NCBI RefSeq assembly: GCF_001718695.1
Contig: NZ_CP013421.1
Span: 434,001 to 498,000, forward strand
Source of the DNA: Burkholderia ubonensis
GTDB taxonomy: Bacteria; Pseudomonadota; Gammaproteobacteria; Burkholderiales; Burkholderiaceae
Length of the DNA stretch: 64,000 nt
Direction: 5' to 3'
Shown here piece by piece: positions 24,515 to 33,992 of the stretch (its first letter is position 1; each line of letters opens with the position of its first letter). The translations under genes and the position numbers were made by a program. The notes below the pieces were generated by a model. That model did no database searches. It was not told the DNA's origin and saw only the letters and a list, made by a program, of their open reading frames with translations.

Positions 24515-26080
24515 TCAGGCGTCGCCCTGCGCCGAGCCGATCCGAAATACCGAGACGGTCGCCGCGAGCTGCTCGGCCTGCTCCTTCAGCGACAGCGCCG
24601 ACGACGACGCCTGCTGAACCAGCGCCGCGTTCTGCTGCGTGACCTGATCCATCTGCGTCACCGCCTGATTCACCTGCTCGATGCCTTTCGACTGCTCGTC
24701 GGATGCAGCTGCGATCTCGCCCATCAACACCTGCACGCGCTGCACCGACGCAAGGATCTCCGACATCCGGTCGGTCGCACGGTCGACCTGGCGCGCGCCC
24801 GTCTCGACGCGCCGCAGCGAATCGTTGATCAACTCCTTGATCTCGCGCGACGCGGTGGCGCTGCGCTGCGCGAGCGAGCGCACCTCGCCCGCGACGACCG
24901 CGAATCCGCGGCCCTGCTCGCCGGCTCGCGCCGCTTCGACGGCCGCGTTCAGCGACAGGATGTTGGTCTGGAATGCGATGCCTTCGATGACCGAGGTGAT
25001 TTCAGCGATCTTGCCGGACGCGTCGGACAAGCCGCGCATCGTGCCGACCACTTCCTGCGTCGCCTGATTGCCCTCTTCGGTCAGCATTGCCGCGTTGTGC
25101 ACCACCTCGTTCGCCTGCTTCGCGTTGTCGGCGTTCTGGCGCACGGTCGACGTGAGCTGCTCCATCGATGCAGCCGTTTCTTCCAGCGACGCGGCCTGCT
25201 CCTCCGTGCGCTGCGACAGGTCCAGGTTGCCGGCCGTGATCTCATGCGCGGACGTCTCGATGGACCGGGAGCCTTCGCGCACGATCCGGATGGTCTGCAG
25301 CAGCTTGCTCTGCATCGTCTGCAGGCCGCTCATCAATTGGCCCATTTCATCTGACGATTCGACGTCGATCCGCGTCGTCAGGTCACCCTCGGCGATTGCG
25401 CTGAAGTGACCGAGCGCACGCGCCAGCGGCACGCCGATCGCGTTCTGCAGCGACCACCACGTGAACGCCGCCGCGCCCAGCGCGACCGCGATGCCCGCGA
25501 TCGCGAAGCCGACGAACCAGTGAAAGCGGGCCTGCGCGGCATCGAACGTCACGCGCGACGCGCTCATCTGGATCCGGCCGAGCGCATCCATCGAATCCGA
25601 TGCGTCGATGAACAGCGACGGCGGAATGTGCCGCCACACGTTCGGGATGTTCGCCGGATCGTGCGCGGCGATCGCGGTGAACATCGGTTCGAGGCCGTGC
25701 TCGACGAGCGCGTTGAACTTCGTATTCGCGTCGGCTGCGCGACGCGCTTCCTCAGGGCCGGAAAGCCGCAGCCCACGATAGGTGTCCCATGCCTTCTTCG
25801 ACGCGGCGAGCAGCTCGCGGGCCGTGGCGCTCTCTTGCGCGACGTCGGGGCTGTCCGGATCGAGCGCGATGCGATACAGCCACAGACGCGTTCTCGACAG
25901 CGCGACGTTGGCCTGCCCGAGCGCCTCCGACGACGCCAGCCGTTCCGAATAGAGCGTCTTCACATCGTCGTTGCTGATCGCGACGCCGATGACGCCGATG
26001 AAGCCGCCGATGACGAGCAACACCCCGAGAAAGCCCATTGCGAGCGCCAGCCGGACGCGAATGCTTAAATTTCTGATCAT
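24515..26080 (-). CDS. Methyl-accepting chemotaxis protein
   Basis: A 521-residue transmembrane chemoreceptor. It has an N-terminal membrane helix ([20 protein letters not shown]), a periplasmic four-helix-bundle ligand domain (about residues 35-190), a second helix ([18 protein letters not shown]), a HAMP linker, and a cytoplasmic signalling hairpin whose tip reads [20 protein letters not shown] (conserved [22 protein letters not shown] in the family). There is no C-terminal NWETF-type CheR-binding pentapeptide. The start at 26080 ([11 protein letters not shown]) fits the membrane topology though the ribosome site is weak. Ligand unknown. Confidence 0.92.
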   Translation of the reverse strand: MIRNLSIRVRLALAMGFLGVLLVIGGFIGVIGVAISNDDVKTLYSERLASSEALGQANVALSRTRLWLYRIALDPDSPDVAQESATARELLAASKKAWDTYRGLRLSGPEEARRAADANTKFNALVEHGLEPMFTAIAAHDPANIPNVWRHIPPSLFIDASDSMDALGRIQMSASRVTFDAAQARFHWFVGFAIAGIAVALGAAAFTWWSLQNAIGVPLARALGHFSAIAEGDLTTRIDVESSDEMGQLMSGLQTMQSKLLQTIRIVREGSRSIETSAHEITAGNLDLSQRTEEQAASLEETAASMEQLTSTVRQNADNAKQANEVVHNAAMLTEEGNQATQEVVGTMRGLSDASGKIAEITSVIEGIAFQTNILSLNAAVEAARAGEQGRGFAVVAGEVRSLAQRSATASREIKELINDSLRRVETGARQVDRATDRMSEILASVQRVQVLMGEIAAASDEQSKGIEQVNQAVTQMDQVTQQNAALVQQASSSALSLKEQAEQLAATVSVFRIGSAQGDA

Positions 26081-26427
26081 GAAGAGGCGAACGTTGAGCA
26101 CGAAACCGTTGCATGCGGCGCATGCGTGTGAAGCCGATCGAAGCGGCACGTGCGGGACCGATGCCTCGATAACGACCAAAGCGGCGCGCGAATTAGTGCG
26201 GAGCCCGTAATGGACGTTTCCTGAAGCCGCGATTAATGGGGTGAATTTGGCGTGGTAGCAGCAGCGCGAGCCGGTTCATTGCTCGCACTTGCGTGGGTGA
26301 CGGCGTGGCGCAGGTCACGCGATGACATTCATCCGACCAATCCTACAACAACACGATTTTTTTCGGAACGCGAAATCGCGCAGCGACGATCCGCACGACG
26401 ACGTGATGACCGCGCCGGCATGCATGC
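26081..26427. other. Intergenic region, no gene seen
   Basis: Roughly 350 bp between the chemoreceptor start and the end of the ABC importer operon. It includes a T7 run at about 26357-26363 beside GCGAAATCGCGC, but the orientation does not give a convincing terminator for the leftward operon. Confidence 0.3.
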
Positions 26428-27177
26428 TCAGCGCGCAGCGGCCTCCGTACTGCGCACGCTGCCGAGGAAGCGCCCCAACTCCACCGTCTGCGGCCGCTCG
26501 AAGATCTCTTCGGCCGTCCCGCTCTCCCACACCCTGCCCTGGTGCATGAACACGATCCTGTCGCTGACCGCACGCGCGAAGTTCATCTCGTGCGTGACCA
26601 TGATCAGCGTCATGTCCTCGCGCGCGAGTTGCTCGACGACGCCCAGTACCTCGCCGACGAGCTCGGGATCGAGTGCGGACGTGATCTCGTCGCACAGCAG
26701 CACGCTCGGCTTCATCGCGAGCGCCCGCGCGATCGCGACGCGCTGCTGCTGGCCGCCCGACAACTGTTCCGGAAACGCGTCGAACTTGTCGCCGAGGCCG
26801 ACGCGCTCGAGCATCAATTCCGCGATCGCGCGCGCCTGCTGGCGATGCGCCTTCTTCACGACCGACTGCGCGAGCATCACGTTCTGTCCGGCGCTCAGGT
26901 GCGGAAACAGGTTGTACTGCTGGAACACCATCCCGACCTTGAGCCGCAGCGCACGCAGGTCCGCGTGCCGCGCATCGACGCGCTCGCCGTCGATCGAGAT
27001 CGTGCCCGCGTCGATGCTCTCGAGCCCGTTGAGCGTGCGCAGCAACGTGCTCTTGCCCGAGCCGCTGCGGCCGATGATCGAGACGACCTGCCCGCGCTCG
27101 ACGGAGAAATCGATCCCCTTGAGCACATGATGGGTGCCGAAGTTCTTTTCGAGACCACGGGTTTCAACGAGCGGCAT
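26428..27177 (-). CDS. Polar amino-acid ABC transporter ATPase
   Basis: A 249-residue ABC ATPase of the GlnQ/HisP type: Walker A GRSGSGKST (about residue 36), Q-loop VFQQYNLFPH, signature LSGGQQQRVAIARAL, Walker B VLLCDEITSALDPE and the switch His in MVTHEMNFA. The start at 27177 follows GGAG by 5 nt and overlaps the end of the preceding permease gene by 14 bp. It energises import by the two permeases and binding protein encoded upstream. Confidence 0.95.
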   Translation of the reverse strand: MPLVETRGLEKNFGTHHVLKGIDFSVERGQVVSIIGRSGSGKSTLLRTLNGLESIDAGTISIDGERVDARHADLRALRLKVGMVFQQYNLFPHLSAGQNVMLAQSVVKKAHRQQARAIAELMLERVGLGDKFDAFPEQLSGGQQQRVAIARALAMKPSVLLCDEITSALDPELVGEVLGVVEQLAREDMTLIMVTHEMNFARAVSDRIVFMHQGRVWESGTAEEIFERPQTVELGRFLGSVRSTEAAAR

Positions 27178-27814
27178 GCCATCTCCTTTGCAACGTGCGC
27201 GCATAACGGGTAAGCGGATAACAGAGCGCGAAATAGATCAGCGCGACGAGCCCGTACACGACGAACGGCCGGAACGTCGCGTTCGAGATCGCGATGCCGA
27301 CCTTCGTCAGCTCGGTGAAGCCGATGATCGACACCAGCGCCGTATCCTTCACGGCCTGCACGCCGAAGCCGACCGTCGGCGCGATCGCGATGCGCGCGGC
27401 CTGCGGGAGGATCACGTGACGCAACTGCTCGATATAGCTCATGGCCAGGCTCGCCGACGCCTCCCACTGCCCTTTCGGCACCGCCTCGACGCAGCCGCGC
27501 CAGATTTCCGCGAGATACGCGCTGGTGAAGAACGTGAGCCCTGCCGTGGCCGCGACCCACGGCGGAACGTCGAGCCCGACGAGCGGCAGGCCGAAGAACA
27601 CGATGAACAGTTGCATCAGCAACGGGGTGCCCTGGAATACCTCGATGTACAGCTTCGCGCTGCCGCGCAGCACCGTCGAACTCGACACGCGCATCACGAG
27701 CAGCCCGAGGCCGACGAGGCCGCCGGACACGAACGACACGATCGACAGCACGATCGTCCAGCGCGCGGCCAGCAGCAGGTTCGCGAGAATCTGCCCGAAC
27801 GTGAAATCGGTCAT
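27164..27814 (-). CDS. Polar amino-acid ABC transporter permease (second)
   Basis: A 216-residue inner-membrane permease of the HisM/GlnP type, with five predicted helices and the cytoplasmic EAA loop EASASLAMSYIEQLRHVILPQA. The IEVFQGTPLLMQLF motif near residue 57 is typical of amino-acid permeases. The ATG at 27814 overlaps the stop of the upstream permease (ATGA), and its end overlaps the ATPase gene by 14 bp. Confidence 0.94.
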   Translation of the reverse strand: MTDFTFGQILANLLLAARWTIVLSIVSFVSGGLVGLGLLVMRVSSSTVLRGSAKLYIEVFQGTPLLMQLFIVFFGLPLVGLDVPPWVAATAGLTFFTSAYLAEIWRGCVEAVPKGQWEASASLAMSYIEQLRHVILPQAARIAIAPTVGFGVQAVKDTALVSIIGFTELTKVGIAISNATFRPFVVYGLVALIYFALCYPLTRYARTLQRRWHAAR

Positions 27815-28497
27815 CGCGCACCTCGCACGCGGCGGGAGAACAGCCGGCGCCCCATCGTGCCGAGCGCGCCACGCAGCAGCAGCGCCATCGCCAGATACGC
27901 GAGCGTGATGACGAAATACGTCTCGAATGCGCGGAAGTTGCGCGACTGGATGTAGCCCGCCGCATAGGTCAGGTCGGCCACCGAGATCTGCGACACCACC
28001 GCCGAACCGAGCATCGTGATCACGATCTGGCTCGAGAGCGCGGGAAACACCTTCGCGAGCGCCTGCGGCAGCACAACGTGGCGCAGCATCTGCGCGCGCG
28101 ACATCGCAAGCGCGGATGCCGCCTCCAGATGCCCGTTCGGGACGGCGGCGACGCCCGCGCGCACGATCTCGACCGAGTACGCGCCGAGATTGAGCGTCAT
28201 CGCGAGAATCGCGGCCGTGTATTCGTCGATGTGCACGCCGAGCGCGGGCAATCCGAAGAAGATGAAGAACAGCTGGACGACGAACGGCGTATTGCGGATC
28301 GCCTCGACGTACGCGCCGATCAGCGGGCGCAGCCGCATGGCCACGGGCGCGTCGGCGCTGTACGCGGCCGCGCCGAGCACGCCGATCGCCACGCCGAGCA
28401 CGGTTGCGACCGCGGTCAGCGCGAGCGTGATCGTCGCGCCGCTCGCGAACACGCCGGCGTATTCGGCAAGCTCGCCGAATTGAAGCTGATAGCTCAT
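27811..28497 (-). CDS. Polar amino-acid ABC transporter permease (first)
   Basis: A 228-residue permease paired with the next gene product to form the heterodimeric channel. It carries AIRNTPFVVQLFFIFFGLPALG and the EAA loop EAASALAMSRAQMLRHVVLPQA. Five helices are apparent. It lies 89 bp after the binding-protein gene and overlaps the second permease by 4 bp. Confidence 0.94.
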   Translation of the reverse strand: MSYQLQFGELAEYAGVFASGATITLALTAVATVLGVAIGVLGAAAYSADAPVAMRLRPLIGAYVEAIRNTPFVVQLFFIFFGLPALGVHIDEYTAAILAMTLNLGAYSVEIVRAGVAAVPNGHLEAASALAMSRAQMLRHVVLPQALAKVFPALSSQIVITMLGSAVVSQISVADLTYAAGYIQSRNFRAFETYFVITLAYLAMALLLRGALGTMGRRLFSRRVRGAR

Positions 28498-28586
28498 GAC
28501 GATTGAGTAAATTCGGGTTCGGACAATGACACCCGCCGCGCCGGCGGTGCCGGCCGCCGCGATGTATCAGGCGACACGGCGATCCG

Positions 28587-29393
28587 TCACAGGCCGGCCG
28601 GCAGTGGCTGGCCAAGCCACTTCCTCGACATCGCGCCCAGCGTGCCGTCCTGCTTCGCATGCGCGATCGCATCGTCGATCTTCGCGAGCAGGCGCGGTTC
28701 GTTCTTGTTGACGCCGACGAAGCATGGCGAATTCTTGATCACGAACTTGACCTCGGGCCGACGCGGCGGATTCTTCGCGAGAATCGCCGCCGCGACGATG
28801 TTGCCGGCGGCGATCAGTTGCACTTGCCCCGACAGGAACGCCTGGATCGTCGCATTGTTGTCGTCGAAGCGCTTGATCGTCGCGTTCGGCGCGAGCTGCG
28901 ACAGCGCAATCTCCTCGAGCGCGCCGCGCGTGGCGCCGACCGTCTTGCCGGTCAGGTCGTCGGGTACGCTCACCTTCACGTCCGCCGGCCCGAACACGCC
29001 CTGGAAATACGGCGCGTACGCGGTCGAGAAGTCGATGACCTTCTCGCGCTCCGGGGTCTTGCCGAGCGACGAGATCACCACGTCGACCTTGTTGGTCGTC
29101 AGGTACGGAATCCGGTTGGCGCTGTTCACGGGCACCAGCTTCAGCTTGACGCCGAGCGCCTTGGCGAGCACGCCGGCCATGTCGATGTCATAGCCCTGCG
29201 GCTGCATGTCCGTGCCGACCGAGCCGAAAGGCGGATAGTCCTCGGGCACCGCGACGCGCAGCGCGCCGTTTTTCGCGATGGTATCGAGCGCATCGGCATG
29301 GGCCGGCGCGGCGGCGAACAGCGCCATCACGGGTGCGGCGATCAACGCAGCCAGCCAGGTGCGTCGGGGAAACGGTCGGGTCGTCGGGCTCAC
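28587..29393 (-). CDS. Periplasmic amino-acid-binding protein of ABC importer (GTG start)
   Basis: A 268-residue solute-binding protein of the SBP_bac_3 family. The signal peptide (RRTWLAALIAAPVMALFAAAPAHA) ends near residue 35; mature landmarks are LRVAVPEDYPPFG, GYDIDMAGVLAKALGVKLKL, and VVISSLGKTPEREKVIDFS, all characteristic. The GTG at 29391-29393 has AGGA 9 nt upstream. It captures a polar amino acid or opine-like ligand; specificity cannot be read from sequence. First gene of the four-gene importer operon. Confidence 0.93.
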   Translation of the reverse strand: MSPTTRPFPRRTWLAALIAAPVMALFAAAPAHADALDTIAKNGALRVAVPEDYPPFGSVGTDMQPQGYDIDMAGVLAKALGVKLKLVPVNSANRIPYLTTNKVDVVISSLGKTPEREKVIDFSTAYAPYFQGVFGPADVKVSVPDDLTGKTVGATRGALEEIALSQLAPNATIKRFDDNNATIQAFLSGQVQLIAAGNIVAAAILAKNPPRRPEVKFVIKNSPCFVGVNKNEPRLLAKIDDAIAHAKQDGTLGAMSRKWLGQPLPAGL

Positions 29394-29814
29394 GGTGAAT
29401 CTTCCTTGTCTGATATGTCGTCGTCTGGCAGTGCGTAACGATTGCGCTGCCGACACAACTCCAGCAAAAACCGGGCCATCGTGGTGAATCGGCTGTCGCG
29501 TCGGCATCGGACGCACGCGCCGGCGATCTGCATTCCTCATTTCGGTGCATCGCCCGACGCGGCACGCGGCCGTTGCCCATTCGCAGCGCGCGCGAGCGCA
29601 CCAAATTAACCGGCTGGTTCACGCGCGGCGCGACGATGGGGATCGGGTTGCATGCGGATCGAACGTCGATGGCCATGGGTGTGCGCGGCGCGGCGCGTCG
29701 GTTGGACCGACCGGCCCGGAACGCGACGGCGAGCGGGCGGCATTACGCGCGCCGTGCGCGGCCGGCCGCGCGCATCCCGCCCGAAATACCGCGGCCGATG
29801 CGCGCTCGGGATAC
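29394..29814. other. Intergenic region before the ABC importer
   Basis: About 420 bp hold the presumed importer promoter and the end of the sensor kinase operon. I see no gene, no clear operator and no convincing terminator. Confidence 0.3.
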
Positions 29815-31167
29815 CTATCGACCCTGCACCGGCAAGGTCACCCGCACGCCGAATCCGCCGCCGTTCAGCCCGTCGACGTAGGTCAGACGCCCGCCGAGCT
29901 TGGCCACGATCCGCGCGACGATCGACAGCCCCAGGCCGCTGCCGCTCGCGTCATGATCGGCACCGCGAAAGAACCGGTCCTGCAAGCGCGCCAGATCCTC
30001 GGTCGGCACGCCGGGGCCGTCGTCGCACACCTGTAGCGTGACCGCGTCGGCGTCCTGCCAAGATGCGATTTCGACGTGCCCATGCTCGCGGCCGTACTTG
30101 ATCGCGTTATCGACGAGGTTGTCGAGCAGCACGCGAAGCAGCGTGGGCGGCGCGTGCATGACGACGCGGCCATCGACCCGCGACGTCACGGACATCTCCT
30201 TGCGCTCGGCGCGCGCCTGATGATCGTTCACGCATGCGGCGATCAATTGACGAAGATCGACGTCCGCGCCGTCCAGCGGAACCGTCTCGTCGAGCCGCGC
30301 CAGCGCGAGCAACTGATCGGCCAGATGCGTGCTGCGGTCGACGCCCTCGACGACCCGCTGCATCGCGCGCCGCTGGCGCTCCGGATCGCGCGCGGTGAGC
30401 GCTACCTGCGCCTGGACCTTGATGGCGGCGAGCGGCGTCTTCAGCTCGTGCGCCGCGTCGCTGGTGAACGCGCGCTCGCGAACGAGCGAGTCGCGCAGGC
30501 GTTGCAGCAACGTATTGAGCGCGGCGACCAGCGGACGCACTTCATCGGGAATGCCGCGCGTGCCGATTGCGTCGAGGTTGTCGGCCGAGCGCGCTTCGAT
30601 CGCGTCGGACAGCGTGCGCAGCGGCGTCAGGCTGCGGCCGATCGCGAACCAGATCAACACCGCCAGCACCGGCAGCGCGAACGCCAGCGGCCGCGCCACG
30701 CGCCGCGCGACTTCGGCGGACAGGTCCGAGCGGCGCGTGCGCTGCTCGAAGATGCGCACCGTCCGGCCGCGCGCGGCATCGGTCAGCACGTACGCGTGCC
30801 ACTTCGGATTGCCCGACTCGGCCGCGCCGGATGCAGCAGCCGCAGACGCCGGCACGTCGAGCGCCGCGAGACCCGGACTGGCCGCGAGGACGCGCCCGTC
30901 GGCATCGCTGACCTGGTACAGCATCGGCGGCGCGGCATCGTTGTCGCCGTCGTCGTCGTCGCGGCCGGCGAGCACGATCTCGGCGAAGCGCGGCAGGTCG
31001 CGCGCGTCGAGCACCGCGAAGGTCCGGGCGATCTGCTCGACGCGCGTTTCGTACCATTCGTCCGCTTCGTGAATCGCCTGACGATAGCTCGACACGAGCG
31101 AATAGGCCCACACCACCACCACGCCCGACAGCACGAGCAAGGTCAGCCGTTGCCGGATCGAACGCAT
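29815..31167 (-). CDS. QseC-like sensor histidine kinase (module 1)
   Basis: A 450-residue inner-membrane kinase. Two membrane helices (about residues 8-25 and 160-180) flank a periplasmic sensor region with an unusual acidic run (RDDDDGDNDAAPP). Then come a HAMP linker, the phospho-acceptor box FTSDAAHELKTPLAAIK, N-box DNLVDNAIKYG, and G-boxes DDGPGVP and GSGLGLSIV. It phosphorylates the adjacent regulator; the genes overlap by one base (TGATG). Together they lie divergent from cytochrome b562-like and b561 genes, so the sensed signal is probably redox-related, an inference. Confidence 0.92.
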   Translation of the reverse strand: MRSIRQRLTLLVLSGVVVVWAYSLVSSYRQAIHEADEWYETRVEQIARTFAVLDARDLPRFAEIVLAGRDDDDGDNDAAPPMLYQVSDADGRVLAASPGLAALDVPASAAAASGAAESGNPKWHAYVLTDAARGRTVRIFEQRTRRSDLSAEVARRVARPLAFALPVLAVLIWFAIGRSLTPLRTLSDAIEARSADNLDAIGTRGIPDEVRPLVAALNTLLQRLRDSLVRERAFTSDAAHELKTPLAAIKVQAQVALTARDPERQRRAMQRVVEGVDRSTHLADQLLALARLDETVPLDGADVDLRQLIAACVNDHQARAERKEMSVTSRVDGRVVMHAPPTLLRVLLDNLVDNAIKYGREHGHVEIASWQDADAVTLQVCDDGPGVPTEDLARLQDRFFRGADHDASGSGLGLSIVARIVAKLGGRLTYVDGLNGGGFGVRVTLPVQGR

Positions 31168-31829
31168 CACGACGCCTTCTCCACCACGTAGCCCACGCCG
31201 CGGATCGTGCGGATCAGGTCGGCGCCGAGCTTCTTGCGCAGGTTCGAAACGTGCACCTCGATCGCATTGCTCTCGATCTCCTCGTTCCAGCCGTACAGGC
31301 TGTCCTGCAGCTGCGCGCGCGACAGCGGGCGGCCCTGGTTCGACAGCAGTTCGACCAGCAACGCGCATTCGCGCGACGTCAGCGCGATTCGCTCGGCGCC
31401 GCGGGTGGCCGTCATCAACGCGGGATCGACCGACAGGTCGCCGTATTCGATCGTGTCGGTGCTGCGCCCCTGCGAACGCCGCACGAGCGCACGGCAGCGC
31501 GCAACCAGCTCGGTCAGGTCGAACGGCTTGCCGAGATAATCGTCGGCGCCCGCGCTCAGGCCGCTCACGCGATCGGCCACCGTGTCGCGCGCGGTCATCA
31601 CCAGCACCGGCGTATGGTCGCGACGCTTGCGAAGCCACGCGAGCAGCTCGACGCCGGACATGCGCGGCAAGCCCAGATCCAGCACGACGAGGTCGTACGG
31701 CGTGGTTTCGAGCGCCAGTTGCGCATGCCGGCCGTCGTGCGCCCAGTCGACCGTCATGCCGGCCTCGCTCAGCCCGTCCTCCACGCCGCTGCCGATCAGC
31801 TTGTCGTCCTCCACGAGCAATACCCGCAT
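31167..31829 (-). CDS. QseB/PmrA-like response regulator (module 1)
   Basis: A 220-residue OmpR-family regulator. The receiver domain has the acidic pocket EDD near residues 7-9, phospho-acceptor D51 (VLDLGLPRMSG), and K at 101-103 (LGKPFDL); the C-terminal winged helix ends SNAIEVHVSNLRKKLGADLI followed by RTIRGVGYVVEKAS. I choose the ATG at 31829 with AGGAG 9 nt upstream; the TTG three codons earlier sits inside the ribosome site. It likely binds the CTTAAG/GTTAAC element in the divergent promoter at 31927-31943. Confidence 0.93.
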   Translation of the reverse strand: MRVLLVEDDKLIGSGVEDGLSEAGMTVDWAHDGRHAQLALETTPYDLVVLDLGLPRMSGVELLAWLRKRRDHTPVLVMTARDTVADRVSGLSAGADDYLGKPFDLTELVARCRALVRRSQGRSTDTIEYGDLSVDPALMTATRGAERIALTSRECALLVELLSNQGRPLSRAQLQDSLYGWNEEIESNAIEVHVSNLRKKLGADLIRTIRGVGYVVEKAS

Positions 31830-31926
31830 GATTCGCAACTCCTCTTTGATCCGGACCTCGCGTCCGTTGCGGCACGATAACCGCAGGCGTGCCCGCGCAT
31901 CAAGCGGGTCGCGGCCGAAATCGGGC

Positions 31927-31943
31927 CTTAAGAATCCGTTAAC
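31927..31943 (+). promoter_or_regulatory. PmrA/QseB-type box before cytochrome b562/b561
   Basis: CTTAAG-AATCC-GTTAAC matches the YTTAAK-N5-YTTAAK direct-repeat pattern of PmrA/QseB regulators with small deviations. It ends 49 bp before the b562-like ATG. A nearly identical element (CTTAAGAATCCGGTAAG) lies on the minus strand at 44037-44053, before the second cytochrome operon. Confidence 0.65.
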
Positions 31944-31992
31944 GTCGGCGCCCTATCGTCGCGCTCACCGATACTGCCGACCCGAAACGCCC

Positions 31993-32367
31993 ATGAAGAC
32001 GCCCGCATTCCGATTCCGATTCTGCGCCGCGCTCGCCGCGCTGCTCGTCGTGACCGCCGCGCCCGCGCAGGCGGGCGAGATCAAGCCGCTGATGCGCGAC
32101 ATGAAGCAGACGATGCAACGCGCGCTGAACAGCCGGACGACCGCCGAGATGCGCGGCTACGTCACCCGGCTCGAAAGCGACGCGCAACAGGCGAGCCGCC
32201 AGCGCTATCGCAGCGACCAGTCAACCTACGACGAAGGCATGCGCACCTTGCAGCGCGAACTGACCGAAGTCGATCGCGCGATCGCGGCGAACGATCTGCC
32301 GGCCGCCAAGCAGGCATTGCGCCGCATCAACGACACGAAGAAGCACTACCACGACCTGCTCGGCTGA
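31993..32367 (+). CDS. Periplasmic cytochrome b562-like protein
   Basis: A 124-residue exported protein; the signal peptide ends at PAQAGE (residue 27/28), leaving a 97-residue four-helix-bundle candidate. Counting from the mature start, a methionine is at position 7 (KPLMRDMKQ) and a histidine lies four residues from the end (KKHYHDLLG), exactly the relation of the haem ligands M7 and H102 in E. coli cytochrome b562. It would be a soluble periplasmic electron carrier. It precedes the b561 membrane cytochrome by 38 bp and follows a shared regulatory box. Confidence 0.82.
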   Translation: MKTPAFRFRFCAALAALLVVTAAPAQAGEIKPLMRDMKQTMQRALNSRTTAEMRGYVTRLESDAQQASRQRYRSDQSTYDEGMRTLQRELTEVDRAIAANDLPAAKQALRRINDTKKHYHDLLG

Positions 32368-32405
32368 GCCGACCGCACCCGCTTGCCACTGAACGATATT
32401 CCGTC

Positions 32406-32972
32406 ATGAAGACCGCTACCCGTTATCCGCTGTCGATCAGCCTGCTCCATTGGCTGCTGGCCGTCGCACTGATCGGCAACCTGATCGTCGGCCTGCTGCT
32501 AGACGACAACGAAGACCTGGTCGGCCTGCACAAGTCGATCGGCGTCGCCATTCTCTTGCTCGTGGCGCTGCGTCTCGGCAACCGGCTGCGCGCGCGCGAC
32601 CGGCTGCCGCCGTCGGTCAATCCCGCCGGCACGCTGCGGCATTCGGCCGAACGCGCCATCCACGGGCTGCTGTATGCGCTGATGCTGGCGATCCCGGTGC
32701 TCGGCTGGCTGAAGACGAACGCGGCCGGGCACCCGGCCAGCTGCTTCGGACTCTTTTCGCTGCCGACGCTGGTCGCGAAGAACCGCGAGCTGTCGCGCTG
32801 GCTCGGCGAACTGCACGCACTCGCCGCCTACGCGCTCGTCGCGCTGGTCGGCCTGCACGTCGCCGCGGCCGTGGCGCACCGCGTGCTCCATGCGGAAAAC
32901 GTCCTGCCGCGCATCCTGCCGTGGGCGGCCCGTTCCGGCCAGCGCGCGCTGCAGGCGAAGGATATCGGCTGA
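32406..32972 (+). CDS. Cytochrome b561 family membrane protein
   Basis: A 188-residue four-helix diheme b-type cytochrome of the CybB type. Candidate haem-ligand histidines sit in LLHWLL (H15), GLHKSI (H42), AERAIHGLLY (about H86), GELHALAAY and VGLHVAAAV. It would carry electrons across the inner membrane, in bacterial relatives oxidising quinol or superoxide. It forms an operon with the b562-like carrier, which could exchange electrons with it in the periplasm. Control by the divergent QseBC-like pair is likely. Confidence 0.9.
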   Translation: MKTATRYPLSISLLHWLLAVALIGNLIVGLLLDDNEDLVGLHKSIGVAILLLVALRLGNRLRARDRLPPSVNPAGTLRHSAERAIHGLLYALMLAIPVLGWLKTNAAGHPASCFGLFSLPTLVAKNRELSRWLGELHALAAYALVALVGLHVAAAVAHRVLHAENVLPRILPWAARSGQRALQAKDIG

Positions 32973-33108
32973 CGCCGGCATTGCGATGCGCGGCGGCCGG
33001 ACCGCTTCGAAATCCGGCGGAAAACCGGCGTCGCGCGTCGCCCGCACGTGTCGGCAGCCACGCGGCAGACCGAACGCGATCAGCAGACCCACACGCTCCA
33101 CGCGACCG

Positions 33109-33122
33109 TTGATCTTCGTCAA
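33109..33122 (+). promoter_or_regulatory. Candidate FNR/ANR box before hemerythrin gene
   Basis: TTGAT-CTTC-GTCAA fits the FNR/ANR half-site arrangement (TTGAY-N4-RTCAA). It lies 133 bp before the hemerythrin ATG, further than the other boxes in the window, so function is less certain. Confidence 0.45.
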
Positions 33123-33255
33123 CGCCTCGGTGTCCACACCCTTCAACGACGGGCGGCGGTCGATCAATATCGACGTATCGCAACCGGGCTTCATGCGCGC
33201 AGCCGAAGCGAGCCGCGAGCACGCCGGTCATTCCGTTACCGCTGCGGGGTGTGAA

Positions 33256-33840
33256 ATGTCGATGCCCGGGCCACGTAGCGCCGTCGCCATCATCCGCCAC
33301 GAACATGCGCAGTTGTCGACCGTGATCGACGGCATGCGGCACTTCGTCCGTCTGCTCGTGGCGGGTGAGCCGGTGCCGGGCGTGATCGTGTTCCGCGCGA
33401 TGCTCTATTACATCCGGGAATACCCGCAGCGCATTCATCATCCGAACGAAGACCGCTACCTGTTCGCGCCGTTGCGGGCGCGCACCGGCGAGTTCGACAG
33501 CGTGCTCGACCAGCTCGAGGCGCAGCACGACAAGAGCGACATGAAGCTGCGGAATCTCGAGCACGCGCTGACGCGCTACGAGTTGAAAGGCGCGAGCGCG
33601 CTGCATACGCTCGGCGCGCTGATGGACGATTACGCGGAGTTCCATGCGGACCATCGCTGTCTAGAAGAGACCGTGATCCTGCCGGCCGCCACCCGCGTGT
33701 TGATGCCCGACGACTGGGTCGGGATCGACGCGGCGTTCGCCGCGAATCGCGATCCGTTCGACGGCCAGCCGCTCGACGAGGATCTCGACCGGCTGTTTTC
33801 GATGATCGTCCAGGCGATCCCCGATCGGGCGCCCGATTAG
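33256..33840 (+). CDS. Hemerythrin domain protein
   Basis: A 194-residue cytosolic protein of the HHE/hemerythrin cation-binding family. Iron-ligand candidates are spaced as expected: H in IIRHEHAQL, H/E in RIHHPNEDRYLF, H in LEAQHDKSD, and H/E in FHADHRCLEETV. Bacterial members bind a di-iron centre and O2 or NO, acting in sensing, storage or repair. The ATG at 33256 has GGGGTG upstream; an alternative ATG two codons later is possible. It opens the low-oxygen island and precedes the universal stress protein gene. Confidence 0.85.
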   Translation: MSMPGPRSAVAIIRHEHAQLSTVIDGMRHFVRLLVAGEPVPGVIVFRAMLYYIREYPQRIHHPNEDRYLFAPLRARTGEFDSVLDQLEAQHDKSDMKLRNLEHALTRYELKGASALHTLGALMDDYAEFHADHRCLEETVILPAATRVLMPDDWVGIDAAFAANRDPFDGQPLDEDLDRLFSMIVQAIPDRAPD

Positions 33841-33906
33841 CAGCGCGGCCGCCCTTCGGCCGCTGGAAAGCCAGCGGCACGCATTACCCGGCGAACATGA
33901 ACGCGC

Positions 33907-33920
33907 TTGACGAAGGTCAA
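33907..33920 (+). promoter_or_regulatory. FNR/ANR-type box before universal stress protein gene
   Basis: TTGAC-GAAG-GTCAA, a full palindromic match to the FNR/ANR pattern, 72 bp before the USP ATG at 33993. Confidence 0.65.
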
Positions 33921-33992
33921 GCCGCGCGCGCCTCGCGTGCGAACAATGGCCGTATGCACGATCGCCGGTTGCCACCGGACCGGGAGACCTTC

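Noticed and set aside
32973..33255. Possible small gene between b561 and hemerythrin
   Set aside because: Frames on both strands read as chance; no start with a ribosome site and no recognisable domain.
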